A DNA stretch of 59,390 nucleotides from Promethearchaeota archaeon. Lineage in GTDB: Archaea; Asgardarchaeota; Lokiarchaeia; Sigyniarchaeales; SOKP01. Position numbers and translations under genes: made by a program. Shown in pieces: positions 1-7,586 of this stretch; position 1 is the stretch's first letter; each line of letters opens with the position of its first letter. The stretch is from positions 1 through 59,390 of the forward strand of contig RDOE01000012.1 of assembly GCA_011364975.1 (NCBI GenBank), in the 5' to 3' direction. The notes beneath the pieces were generated by a model. That model worked only from the letters and a program-made list of their open reading frames with translations, made no database searches and was not told the origin of the DNA.

Positions 1-1
1 C

Positions 2-271
2 CATCACATCGAAAAGTTAATTATATTAGAAAAATCTGATTCCCTAAATGGGATGTTACCTCCCTTCTCTATGACCATTGCTTCAGCATTATATCCCTTA
101 AAGACACTTTTTAGAAGCTATATTGTAGGATTAGGAGGTAGGGACGTAACCAGAGATGAATTCGATATAGCGAAGAAAAAGATGGAAAAAGTGACTGACA
201 TGAAAGGACAATTATATATGTATCTTGGTGTAAGAGAAACTAAAGAAAAAATACATGGGGTGGAACGATAA
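2..271 (+). CDS. 2-oxoacid:ferredoxin oxidoreductase alpha subunit, C-terminal part (cut by window edge)
   Basis: The reading frame is open from base 2 and stops at 271, so the N-terminus lies outside the window; the ATG at 53 is internal. The 89 visible residues match the end of PorA-type alpha subunits: a strand of the type KLIILEKSDS, then SALYPLK and the diagnostic IVGLGGRDVTRDEF. PorA-family alpha subunits pair with a ThDP/[4Fe-4S] beta subunit to oxidise pyruvate or another 2-oxoacid to acyl-CoA and reduce ferredoxin in the cytoplasm. The beta gene follows with one base between stop and ATG, so the two are surely co-transcribed. Which 2-oxoacid is used cannot be told from this fragment. 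Confidence 0.85.
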   Translation, partial: HHIEKLIILEKSDSLNGMLPPFSMTIASALYPLKTLFRSYIVGLGGRDVTRDEFDIAKKKMEKVTDMKGQLYMYLGVRETKEKIHGVER

Positions 272-272
272 T

Positions 273-1361
273 ATGGCACAACCAGAAAGAAATATCATTA
301 AATTTGAAGATATTCTTGCTAGAAAAGAAAAAAGCAACGTACTTTTTCTAAATTATGATAATGAAGCGTTTATGAATACAGGTATTCAGGAGTCTGGTGG
401 AACACCCCCTTTTGCTAGCACAACTACCGGTCCTGGTGGCGAAAAGATACCAGGTAAGATTGGAGTTAAGCAAGATTTAGTTACCCCTTTTGCTTTTTTT
501 GGTACAAAATCACTTTTTCTGGCAACCGTCAATCCAGCATATCCTAATGATTTTATGGGAAAAATAGCTGAAGCTTTAAAAACAAATGGGTCAGCGTTTA
601 TACAAGCATATAGTGATTGTATGCGTGGGTGGAGACATGAAGCAAATGAAGCAATAAAGATTTCAAAATTGGCAACGGATTGTGGATATTGGCCACTATA
701 TACGGTGAGAGTGAAAGATGGCGTTCCAGTTTTTTCTTATTTTAGAGGATTAGACATAGATAAAGATAAATTTGTAGAATATTTAAAATCGATGGGACGA
801 TTTAGGCACCTATTCAAACCCAAATTTATGGAAAAGGAAATAGATGAAATAATCTATTTTACCGAACAGCGTAATAATCGATTAAAGGGATTAATAGAAA
901 CCTTTGGTGCAGAAAAACCAATTGATGTATATAGAGTTAATAGAAAAACTCTAGACCCTCAAGAGCATTTGCTTCCAGGTCATGGATTATGTCCTGGTTG
1001 TGGGGCAGGTATGGTACTCAATCAGATGGCAACTGCTGCGTATGCAGTTGCGGGAAATAATATTATCTACGTTAACAATACGAGCTGTTCAGAGGTGTCT
1101 ACTTCTAAAGATTTTGTTACATCTTGGAGAGTGCCTTGGGTTCATCACTTATTTGAATCAGGTGCCACTATAGCAGATGCGATTAGTACTTCTTATAAAA
1201 TTTTAAAATCTAAGGATGAATTTGACGGAGAAGTGCCTTACCTAATTCACATTGGTGGTGATGGTTCCACTTACGATATCGGATTTCAATTCTTAAAAGC
1301 AGCCCTCATTAGAACGAGTTCCTTTGTTGAAATGAATGAATACCTAACCTCTCAAAAATAA
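273..1361 (+). CDS. 2-oxoacid:ferredoxin oxidoreductase beta subunit, circularly permuted
   Basis: A 362-residue PorB-like subunit with its two halves in reversed order. Ordinary PorB runs CxGCG, CxEV, GDG...DIG, then YDNEaYmNTGiQ and CpxGW. Here the protein begins with the second half: YDNEAFMNTGIQ (28-39), STTTGPGG, the fourth cluster cysteine in DCMRGW (C116), WPLY, and the GRFRHLFK tail. It then continues with the usual N-terminal half: PGHGLCPGCG (C240, C243), TSCSEV (C272), VPWVHHLFE, and the ThDP motif GGDGSTYDIGFQFL (328-341), ending shortly after. All four [4Fe-4S] cysteines and both halves of the ThDP/Mg site are present, so an active fold is plausible. I chose ATG 273 (GGGGTGG just upstream) over ATG 255, which would overlap the alpha gene. 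The gene is normal in length for PorB. Confidence 0.9.
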   Translation: MAQPERNIIKFEDILARKEKSNVLFLNYDNEAFMNTGIQESGGTPPFASTTTGPGGEKIPGKIGVKQDLVTPFAFFGTKSLFLATVNPAYPNDFMGKIAEALKTNGSAFIQAYSDCMRGWRHEANEAIKISKLATDCGYWPLYTVRVKDGVPVFSYFRGLDIDKDKFVEYLKSMGRFRHLFKPKFMEKEIDEIIYFTEQRNNRLKGLIETFGAEKPIDVYRVNRKTLDPQEHLLPGHGLCPGCGAGMVLNQMATAAYAVAGNNIIYVNNTSCSEVSTSKDFVTSWRVPWVHHLFESGATIADAISTSYKILKSKDEFDGEVPYLIHIGGDGSTYDIGFQFLKAALIRTSSFVEMNEYLTSQK

Positions 1362-1442
1362 TATTACTTTTAAATCTTTTTTATTAGAATTACTATAATC
1401 AAAATCTTATTGGCAATATTTTTTTAACAAGTGTAAATAACA

Positions 1443-2057
1443 TTGAGTTTTGAAAAAATTTATCAAGAATACGTAGATAAATATGGTGAGCGTTCTAACT
1501 TATTTGAAATTATTAAAAAAAAGTTTCAAATTAAATCTGTGCTTTATCCTGGAAGCGCCTTACATCTAACTCCTTCATTCTATTTTCCCATAACGGTCTA
1601 TATAGATACTTACAGTAAAGCAAAACAATTTTTTTCTAAGAAAGGATTAATCGATTTTGTATTGGAAAGGAAAAAATATGAAGATTACCCAATAATCAGA
1701 TTTTATCCTTATGATTATAAAAAACCTATTCCTGAGGACCAAAATAGTTTTAACCTTCTCATCTCCCTATATGCTGGTTTCATATCAAAATATTGTAAAC
1801 GATATCTAAAGGAAGGAGGGATTCTACTTGTGAATAATTCTCATGGTGATGCCAGCATGGCATCAATTGATCCAGAATATGAATTATTCGCAGTAATTAA
1901 TCTAATAAATCGTAGATACTATCTTTCTCAAAAAAATTTGGATAATTATTTTATACCCAAAAAAAGTATTGCGATAACTCCTGAATATCTTGAAAAATGG
2001 CAGAGAGGCATAGGTTATAAAAAATCAGCAAGTCTTTATCTTTTTAAGAAAGTTTAG
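1443..2057 (+). CDS. Methyltransferase-like Rossmann-fold protein, function unknown
   Basis: A 204-residue soluble protein starting at TTG (no ATG fits, no clear ribosome site). I do not recognise a named family with certainty. The order of motifs resembles a class I methyltransferase core: VLYPGSALHLTPS (33-45) in the place of the SAM loop, VYIDTY (52-57) as the acidic strand 2, NLLISLYAGF (104-113) as strand 4, and YLKEGGILLVNNSHGDA (121-137) as the helix-strand 5 unit. The canonical GxGxG loop is absent, so SAM binding is unproven. It sits between the permuted beta-subunit gene and a decayed second copy of that gene's 3' end, suggesting that it arrived or was retained during a local rearrangement. 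A role in the oxidoreductase is not implied by sequence. Confidence 0.6.
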   Translation: MSFEKIYQEYVDKYGERSNLFEIIKKKFQIKSVLYPGSALHLTPSFYFPITVYIDTYSKAKQFFSKKGLIDFVLERKKYEDYPIIRFYPYDYKKPIPEDQNSFNLLISLYAGFISKYCKRYLKEGGILLVNNSHGDASMASIDPEYELFAVINLINRRYYLSQKNLDNYFIPKKSIAITPEYLEKWQRGIGYKKSASLYLFKKV

Positions 2058-2093
2058 TTTTTAAGCTTGTTATAAAATTATAATGTATTGTAG

Positions 2094-2234
2094 TCTAAAA
2101 ACCACTTTAATAGAGAAGTACCTTAAGTTATTCATATTGGCGGAGATGGCTCTACATATGATATAGGATTTCAATTCTTAGAAGCAGCTCTCACTCGAAC
2201 AAGCTCTTTTGTAGAAATGAATGAATACCTCTAA
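2094..2234 (+). pseudogene. Decayed second copy of the permuted beta-subunit C-terminus
   Basis: In frame from 2094 the translation reads SKNHFNREVP, a TAA stop at 2124-2126, then VIHIGGDGSTYDIGF and on to SSFVEMNEYL and a TAA stop at 2232. This aligns without gaps to the end of the permuted beta gene (SKDEFDGEVPYLIHIGGDGSTYDIGF...SSFVEMNEYL). Most differences are silent third-base changes, so the copy evolved as a coding paralogue before it lost its upstream ~300 codons and gained the internal stop. There is no start codon or ribosome site to express the remainder. Importantly, it ends at the same place as the intact permuted gene. Confidence 0.8.
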
Positions 2235-2300
2235 GAAAAATAACCTAATTTTATTTATTTTCATTTATTAACAAAACTAATCATTATAAGTCATTTAAAT

Positions 2301-2366
2301 AATCACATATTGATAACAGGCGCTAATTCTGGGATTGGGACTCTATTCTATGTGATATTCCCATAA
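2301..2366 (+). pseudogene. Short-chain dehydrogenase N-terminal fragment
   Basis: Bases 2301-2366 translate to a short stretch containing HILITGANSGIGTLF before a stop. TGANSGIG is the NAD(P)-binding glycine motif of short-chain dehydrogenases, preceded by the usual hydrophobic beta-1 strand. Nothing of the downstream SDR fold (NNAG, YxxxK) follows. Together with the beta-subunit remnant just upstream, this makes 2058-2547 a stretch of gene debris plus the promoter of the next gene. It could be chance, but eight motif residues in the right context make a real relic more likely. Confidence 0.55.
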
Positions 2367-2440
2367 AAGTCAAAATTAAAAATGCAATTAATGGGCCATT
2401 CTTGCATATTTTGAAAATTTTTCATTTTTCTGCCATTTAA

Positions 2441-2488
2441 GATAAAATGGACAAATTTATCCTTAAAAAGATAAAACTATATATAAGA
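2441..2488 (+). promoter_or_regulatory. TATA box with GATAAA/TTTATC repeats before the GPH transporter gene
   Basis: CTATATATAAG at 2478-2488 is a good archaeal TATA candidate. Immediately upstream lie GATAAA (2441-2446), TTTATC (2456-2461) and GATAAA (2470-2475), forming inverted pairs over the position where TFB would bind. This is suggestive of an operator for a regulator of the sugar transporter. The start codon is 60 bases downstream of the TATA box. AT-rich sequence makes chance repeats likely, hence the modest confidence. Confidence 0.35.
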
Positions 2489-2547
2489 AAATAATAAAAT
2501 ATGACTAATTATCTAAAAAATTAGATTAAAAATATAGGTATTTGTAC

Positions 2548-3981
2548 ATGAGTGAAACAGAGTTAGATACTGGATCGAAACATCCTTGGTGGCGTTATGC
2601 TTCAAATAGTTCATTTCAAATTACCGCGACCGTAATTGGTGCCACTCAAGCCATTTATTTATATTACTTTTACTTTAACGTGCTTGGGTTAGAACCGGGG
2701 CTTATTGTCCTTGCCTTAACAATATTTACTATCTATGATGCAATCAACGACCCCATTATCGGATTTCTTGTTGATCGAAATACTCGATTGACCAAGCGAT
2801 GGGGCCGTCGCTTCCCTTGGATTGTAATTGGAATTGTCCCTTGGACACTCTCCCTATTTTTAATATTTACAGCACCTACAGTAAATCCTGCAAATCCTTG
2901 GCCTGTATTTTTTTGGTTATTCGGTTCATTGATTTTAATGGATACATTCGGGACATTAGTTGGAATCAATGTGAGCGCTCTTCGTCCAGATTTATTCCGT
3001 ACTGAAAAGGAAAGACAAAAGCTAACTTGGTGGTGGACTCCACTAGATATGATTGCTCAAGCTCTTGGATTTATACTTCCTCCTCTCTTCATTAATCCAT
3101 CTGCTTTAAAGGCAAGTTATGGTTTAATGGGAACCATGATGTCTATTATTTGCCTTATCAGTGCCGTTCTCTTTTTACCTGGTACGACAGAAACCAAAGT
3201 TGTGAAAGAAAGATATTTTACAGGAAAATATGAATCTTTTAGTTTCTTTTCAGGAATGAAAGAAGTGCTTAAATCAAAAAGTTTTATTGTATTTTTCATA
3301 ACGCTTACAGCATTCAATATGACGATAAATTTATTAATGGGTAATGCTCCTTTTGTTAATACTTTTCTTCTTAGGTATGCCGCTGGGGATGAAATTATTA
3401 TATTTGTTATATTTATGGTGGGTGCTTTTATAGCATTTCCTTTCTGGATACTCTATCTTAAAAAAATTAAAAATAATAAGAAAGTGCTCGCTATAGGCGG
3501 ATTAGCACTTGGAATCACCTTATTTCCATTAAGCTTTTTCCAAACTGAAATAGATTTATATATAATGTTATTTATCCTCGGAGTTGCAATGGGGAGCATG
3601 TGGGCATTCTTTTATACCATCATTCAAGCGAGCGTAATTGATGATTTTGTAGCTTCTACAAGAAAAAATCAGAAAGGAATTCTTCTTGGTGTCTCAACGC
3701 TACTAGGACGGTTAGTTGCCACTCTTGATGAGGGCGTTATGGCTTTGGTACATACTACTACTGGTTTTCCCGCTGGATCAGAAGATTATGCAGGTTTAGT
3801 CACCGCAGTTAATGCAGCTGGAGGAGATGTTAATTTAGTACTTTTGGGAATAAGACTTCTTTTTGGTATTATTCCAAGCATCGTTATAATTGTGGGTACA
3901 TTCGTGTTTTGGAAATATTTCCCTCTAACTCAAGATAAAGTATTAGAGAACAAAAGAATATTGGAAGAACTTGGTTTTTAA
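2548..3981 (+). CDS. GPH-family sugar:cation symporter (MFS)
   Basis: A 477-residue protein of about 12 membrane helices. The signature of the glycoside-pentoside-hexuronide (GPH) family is clear: YDAINDPIIGFLVDRN after helix 2 (the conserved NDPxxG, probable cation site), followed by KRWGRRFPWI in the cytosolic loop. It belongs to the MelB/XylP group that imports glycosides or sugar acids with H+ or Na+. I chose ATG 2548, which has AGGTA upstream, over the in-frame TTG at 2542. It heads the carbohydrate region and lies tail-to-tail with a GH36-like hydrolase, whose product or substrate it may carry. A second GPH carrier occurs at 16.6-18.0 kb. The substrate cannot be read from sequence. Confidence 0.85.
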   Translation: MSETELDTGSKHPWWRYASNSSFQITATVIGATQAIYLYYFYFNVLGLEPGLIVLALTIFTIYDAINDPIIGFLVDRNTRLTKRWGRRFPWIVIGIVPWTLSLFLIFTAPTVNPANPWPVFFWLFGSLILMDTFGTLVGINVSALRPDLFRTEKERQKLTWWWTPLDMIAQALGFILPPLFINPSALKASYGLMGTMMSIICLISAVLFLPGTTETKVVKERYFTGKYESFSFFSGMKEVLKSKSFIVFFITLTAFNMTINLLMGNAPFVNTFLLRYAAGDEIIIFVIFMVGAFIAFPFWILYLKKIKNNKKVLAIGGLALGITLFPLSFFQTEIDLYIMLFILGVAMGSMWAFFYTIIQASVIDDFVASTRKNQKGILLGVSTLLGRLVATLDEGVMALVHTTTGFPAGSEDYAGLVTAVNAAGGDVNLVLLGIRLLFGIIPSIVIIVGTFVFWKYFPLTQDKVLENKRILEELGF

Positions 3982-4003
3982 AAAACTTTTTTTTTAATTT
4001 TTT
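3982..4003 (+). terminator. T-tract terminator after the GPH transporter gene
   Basis: Directly after the stop come a run of nine T (3987-3995) and a further run of six T. No hairpin is present, as is usual for archaeal intrinsic termination. Confidence 0.5.
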
Positions 4004-4058
4004 CCTAAGTTTTAAGAAAGTATGTTAAAAAATACAGGAAATATCCCCCCAAAGTCAA

Positions 4059-6209
4059 TTAAGAAGTCTGGTTTGTTAAAAGTGCTATTATTGGAGATAA
4101 TGAGGGGATAACCACTTCAAATTCTATTAATAATCCTGATTTCTTAAACTCTGGTTGAGAATAAAGTTTTTCATGAATTCCATTAAAAATTTCTATTATA
4201 TTGAAATCCAGTTCATATTTGGATAAATCTATAACAATTTTTGTTTTTTTCGCCCTACTTGTTAAATTATATGCTAAAATGACACCGGTTTTATTTTCTT
4301 CACTAACATGAAGATGAATATCATAATTAATACCATAAAATGTTCCTCTAACTAATACGGGTTTTACTTTATGATAAAGAGTCATAGCTTTTTTCAGTGC
4401 TTGATATTTATAGCTCTTACTATCTTTTAATCCCCCAATTCCTATATGTCGTGCAAGAGAAGCATACCACCAAAATTGGAGCATGTTATCATTATCACTA
4501 TTCTCGTTTATATGCAAATAGAGAGGAATAGAGTAGGCTAGGTTATATTCGAATAATTGTGTTGCTCTTCCAGATAATAAATCTTGCATTGGATTCCACA
4601 TGCATTCAAAGCCCCAATTTTCGTCAAAACTATTTGAAAGATTATGTTGATAATATAAAGGATGGCGTGGTTTTACTCCTCTATCATGTGCTTCTATAAG
4701 AATTTTTGGATATCGTTTCTTTACGTTTTGAACTACTTTAATAATGTTTTCTGCATGAGTTTGTCTTCTCATTGGTACTTCATGCCCATGTTCCTTGCTG
4801 AAGCAACCGAGATCGTCTGCCATAAACATTGAAAAGCCTGTAAAATCAAACATAAAAAAATCAATTCCATCTTTTGCTAGTTCTAATATCCTTCGGGTTT
4901 TTTCTTTAATCCAATATTCATTAGCACAAACACAATAAAGGTTAATATAAGGATCAGCAACAACTTTTACACCTTGTTTTGTTCTCAGATAAAATTCATC
5001 AGGTTCATTTTCCCCTTCAAAATTCATCATAAGATGCAATGCTAACTTTAGACCATATTTATCATGAATTGTTTTTGAAAATTCTTTTAATGATCCAAAT
5101 CTCTCCTCATTCCAAATTTCAGAACCAAGTTTAGTATTCCAACCAGGATCTAAATACAAGGATTCAGCTCCAACATCTCGAGCAATTTCAGCTTCTTTAT
5201 ATAATTGTTCTAAGGTATATGGTTTATATTCAGTGCTATCTACAAAAAAACCTGTTTTCTCTGATACCCACCCTAGATTATATAACTCATTCCAGTGAAC
5301 CGGCGGATTATAATAATTCTTGTATTTATGGCCATTTTCTTCAAGATGATTTCTATAAAGATAATACCCCTCTTTATAATCACCTTCATAAACAATATAT
5401 TTTGTAGCACCAAAACTGTATTCTTGATTCACATCCAAAAATGTAGCTAATTCTGGAAAACCCTCATAAAAATAAGTTCCACCAAAAATTATAAACATAT
5501 CTTCAGCGCCTCTCCCCGGTAAAATTTGGGAGTTTCTACTAAATCGAGAAAATTCTATATCTTTTTGATTGTATTTACATATTAGTAACCCACCATTCTC
5601 TTTACCCCAAAGCCACCCTTCTGAACAATATCCCGGCATTTCCACCTCACTTGAGATCCATGGATTATATAAAATATCGTTTACGCTAAACTTTTTCTTT
5701 CTTCTATCTACACTATAATTACTGAACCTACGAGAAGGAATAGAAGTTAATTGGTATTCGTCTAAATCATCGCTCCATCCACTATATTGTCTAAAAATTG
5801 CTTTTTTAAAACCAAAGTTAATGAAGCCGATATTTACTTTCTTATTACCTCGATTGCTTAATGTAATATATTCTCTTAGCCATCGAGAACCTTCTTTCAG
5901 ATTAAATTCATGTGTAATCCAAAGATCGATATCTTCAAATTTTCCCTCAATTATCAGGGATTCATTATCAATAATTGAAATTTTTCTTTCCATCAACCTC
6001 TTGGCTTTGTATTCTTTGCTTATATGTGCTAAATATGCATAACGTATTCCTTTCTTTTTTGAAGTTATTATCCTATAGTGATAATCCTGATCTGAGTAAA
6101 TAATGCCTTTTTTTTTATCAATTAATTTGTATATATATTCTTTATCTTCAACTTTTTGAATTGTTAACTCCCAGTATTCATTCGATAAAACTAACGCAGT
6201 ATTTTTCAA
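4059..6209 (-). CDS. Glycoside hydrolase, GH36/alpha-galactosidase-like (clan GH-D)
   Basis: A 716-residue protein with no signal peptide. Residues 1-300 look like the beta-sandwich of GH36 enzymes. From about 305 comes a TIM barrel with LYLDPGWN (351-358), a strand with LALHLMMN, and IDFFMFDFTGF (449-459), where D455 occupies the expected nucleophile position. ILIEAHDRG (503-511) and a C-terminal beta domain follow. Clan GH-D enzymes release alpha-galactose or related sugars with retention. The start is TTG 6209 with AAAGGAG ten bases before it. Cytoplasmic location fits hydrolysis of oligosaccharides brought in by the neighbouring GPH carrier. It is divergent from characterised alpha-galactosidases, so substrate is uncertain; another GH-D-like specificity is possible. 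Confidence 0.65.
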   Translation of the reverse strand: MKNTALVLSNEYWELTIQKVEDKEYIYKLIDKKKGIIYSDQDYHYRIITSKKKGIRYAYLAHISKEYKAKRLMERKISIIDNESLIIEGKFEDIDLWITHEFNLKEGSRWLREYITLSNRGNKKVNIGFINFGFKKAIFRQYSGWSDDLDEYQLTSIPSRRFSNYSVDRRKKKFSVNDILYNPWISSEVEMPGYCSEGWLWGKENGGLLICKYNQKDIEFSRFSRNSQILPGRGAEDMFIIFGGTYFYEGFPELATFLDVNQEYSFGATKYIVYEGDYKEGYYLYRNHLEENGHKYKNYYNPPVHWNELYNLGWVSEKTGFFVDSTEYKPYTLEQLYKEAEIARDVGAESLYLDPGWNTKLGSEIWNEERFGSLKEFSKTIHDKYGLKLALHLMMNFEGENEPDEFYLRTKQGVKVVADPYINLYCVCANEYWIKEKTRRILELAKDGIDFFMFDFTGFSMFMADDLGCFSKEHGHEVPMRRQTHAENIIKVVQNVKKRYPKILIEAHDRGVKPRHPLYYQHNLSNSFDENWGFECMWNPMQDLLSGRATQLFEYNLAYSIPLYLHINENSDNDNMLQFWWYASLARHIGIGGLKDSKSYKYQALKKAMTLYHKVKPVLVRGTFYGINYDIHLHVSEENKTGVILAYNLTSRAKKTKIVIDLSKYELDFNIIEIFNGIHEKLYSQPEFKKSGLLIEFEVVIPSLSPIIALLTNQTS

Positions 6210-6358
6210 ACAGATACCAACTCCTTTTAAATTATAACAATGAATTTATTTTAATTTAGAAATTTTATTCTGTGTTTTAATTAATCAGATATAACCTTCG
6301 ATAATAAAGTTTGGAAGTTAGAAAAATACATTTATTTCTATATAAATTATTATTGGTT

Positions 6359-7135
6359 ATGACAATTTTAATTGAAAAGAATTATCCAACTTTTACAATT
6401 ATTATAGACAATCCAGAAGTTAAAAATGCTGTCGATGGTCAAACCGCTCAAGAACTAGGAGACGCTTTTAATCAATTTGAAAATGATCCCTCTGCATTGG
6501 TTGCAATATTGTGGGGTGCCCATGGAGTATTTTGCTCTGGAGCAAATCTTAAAGCTATAGCTGGGGATAGGGGAAATAAGGTTAGCAAAAAAGGATATGG
6601 TCCAATGGGTCCAACAAGAATGCAATTATCGAAACCTGTTATTGCTGCTATATCCGGATATGCAGTAGCTGGGGGTCTTGAATTAGCCCTATGGTGTGAT
6701 TTACGAATTGCTGAAAAGAATGCTATATTTGGTGTTTTTTCTCGAAGATATGGTGTTCCTTTGATAGATGGCGGAACAGTACGACTACCACGATTAATAG
6801 GTTTAAGTAGAGCTATGGATATGATATTAACTGGAAGACCTGTCAAAGCGGAAGAAGCATTTCATTGGGGCTTAGCAAATAGAATTGTAGAAGATGGCAC
6901 ATCAAAACTGGAAGCTGAGAAATTAGCAAGAGAAATCGCACATTTTCCTCAAATTTGTATGAGAAATGATCGTCTCTCGGTTTATGATCAAGTGGGATTG
7001 CCAATAAATAAAGCAATGATGAAAGAATTTGTTTATGGTTTAAATACTTTAAAATCAGGAGAATTTTTAGAGGGTAGTAAAGCTTTTATTGAGGGATATG
7101 GAAAACATGGGAAATTTAATAACCAATTAAAATAG
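6359..7135 (+). CDS. Enoyl-CoA hydratase/isomerase family protein
   Basis: With ATG 6359 the protein has 258 residues, the normal crotonase length; an in-frame TTG at 6311 would add 16 unlikely residues. Crotonase features are present: CSGANLKAIAG (oxyanion-hole loop), KPVIAAISGYAVAGGLELALWCDLRIA and FGVFSRRYGVPLIDGGTVRLPRLIG. The usual catalytic Glu at the end of the second loop is replaced by a G-V-P-L segment, so hydration is not certain and an isomerase or thioesterase role is possible. The closest general type is the PaaG/MenB-like crotonases acting on CoA thioesters in beta-oxidation. It is divergent from the GH36 gene and followed 26 bases later by the YjbQ-like gene. Confidence 0.8.
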   Translation: MTILIEKNYPTFTIIIDNPEVKNAVDGQTAQELGDAFNQFENDPSALVAILWGAHGVFCSGANLKAIAGDRGNKVSKKGYGPMGPTRMQLSKPVIAAISGYAVAGGLELALWCDLRIAEKNAIFGVFSRRYGVPLIDGGTVRLPRLIGLSRAMDMILTGRPVKAEEAFHWGLANRIVEDGTSKLEAEKLAREIAHFPQICMRNDRLSVYDQVGLPINKAMMKEFVYGLNTLKSGEFLEGSKAFIEGYGKHGKFNNQLK

Positions 7136-7161
7136 CTTATTTTATAAGGATGTGAAAGATC

Positions 7162-7578
7162 ATGTTAATTTTTAAAGAATTTAATATAAGGACTCCCGAA
7201 AGGGAAATTTTAATAGACATTTCTAATGAGGTATCCAAAATTGTGCGTTCTGCTAACATTTCTAATGGAATTTGTCATATTTTTATACCACACACTACCG
7301 CAGGAATAACGATTAATGAAAATGCTGATCCTTCGGTAACGAAGGATATAATTACTTACTTAAATAAATTGATTCCTCAAGGCGGAAGTTTAGGATATAG
7401 ATTTCGCCACGGTGAGGGTAATTCTGACGCCCATATCAAATCCTCCTTAGTTGGTACGTCATTAAGCATCTTTATCCATGAAAAAAGACTAATGTTAGGA
7501 ACATGGCAAGGCATATATTTCTCAGAATTTGATGGTCCCCGCAATAGAAAAGTGTATGTTCAAATCCAAGGAGAATAA
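7162..7578 (+). CDS. YjbQ/UPF0047 family protein
   Basis: A complete 138-residue member of the YjbQ (COG0432) family. The signatures are HTTAGITINENADPSV (49-64), the metal-site segment RHGEGNSDAHIKSSL and the terminal GTWQGIYFSEFDGPR. Family members are small trimeric proteins with a conserved His cluster; some show weak thiamin-phosphate synthase activity, but the real role is unsettled. GGATGTGA lies a few bases before the ATG. It probably shares a transcript with the crotonase upstream and ends eight bases from the convergent MFS gene. Confidence 0.9.
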   Translation: MLIFKEFNIRTPEREILIDISNEVSKIVRSANISNGICHIFIPHTTAGITINENADPSVTKDIITYLNKLIPQGGSLGYRFRHGEGNSDAHIKSSLVGTSLSIFIHEKRLMLGTWQGIYFSEFDGPRNRKVYVQIQGE

Positions 7579-7586
7579 TTTAGGTT

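Noticed and set aside
982..1173. A 63-codon frame inside the permuted beta-subunit gene
   Set aside because: Overlaps the strongly conserved CxxCG region in another frame and shows no motif; a shadow of the real gene.
6472..6846. A 124-codon minus-strand frame inside the crotonase gene
   Set aside because: Exactly antisense to conserved crotonase motifs; a similar frame appears antisense to the second crotonase (35052-35426), as expected from shared codon pattern.
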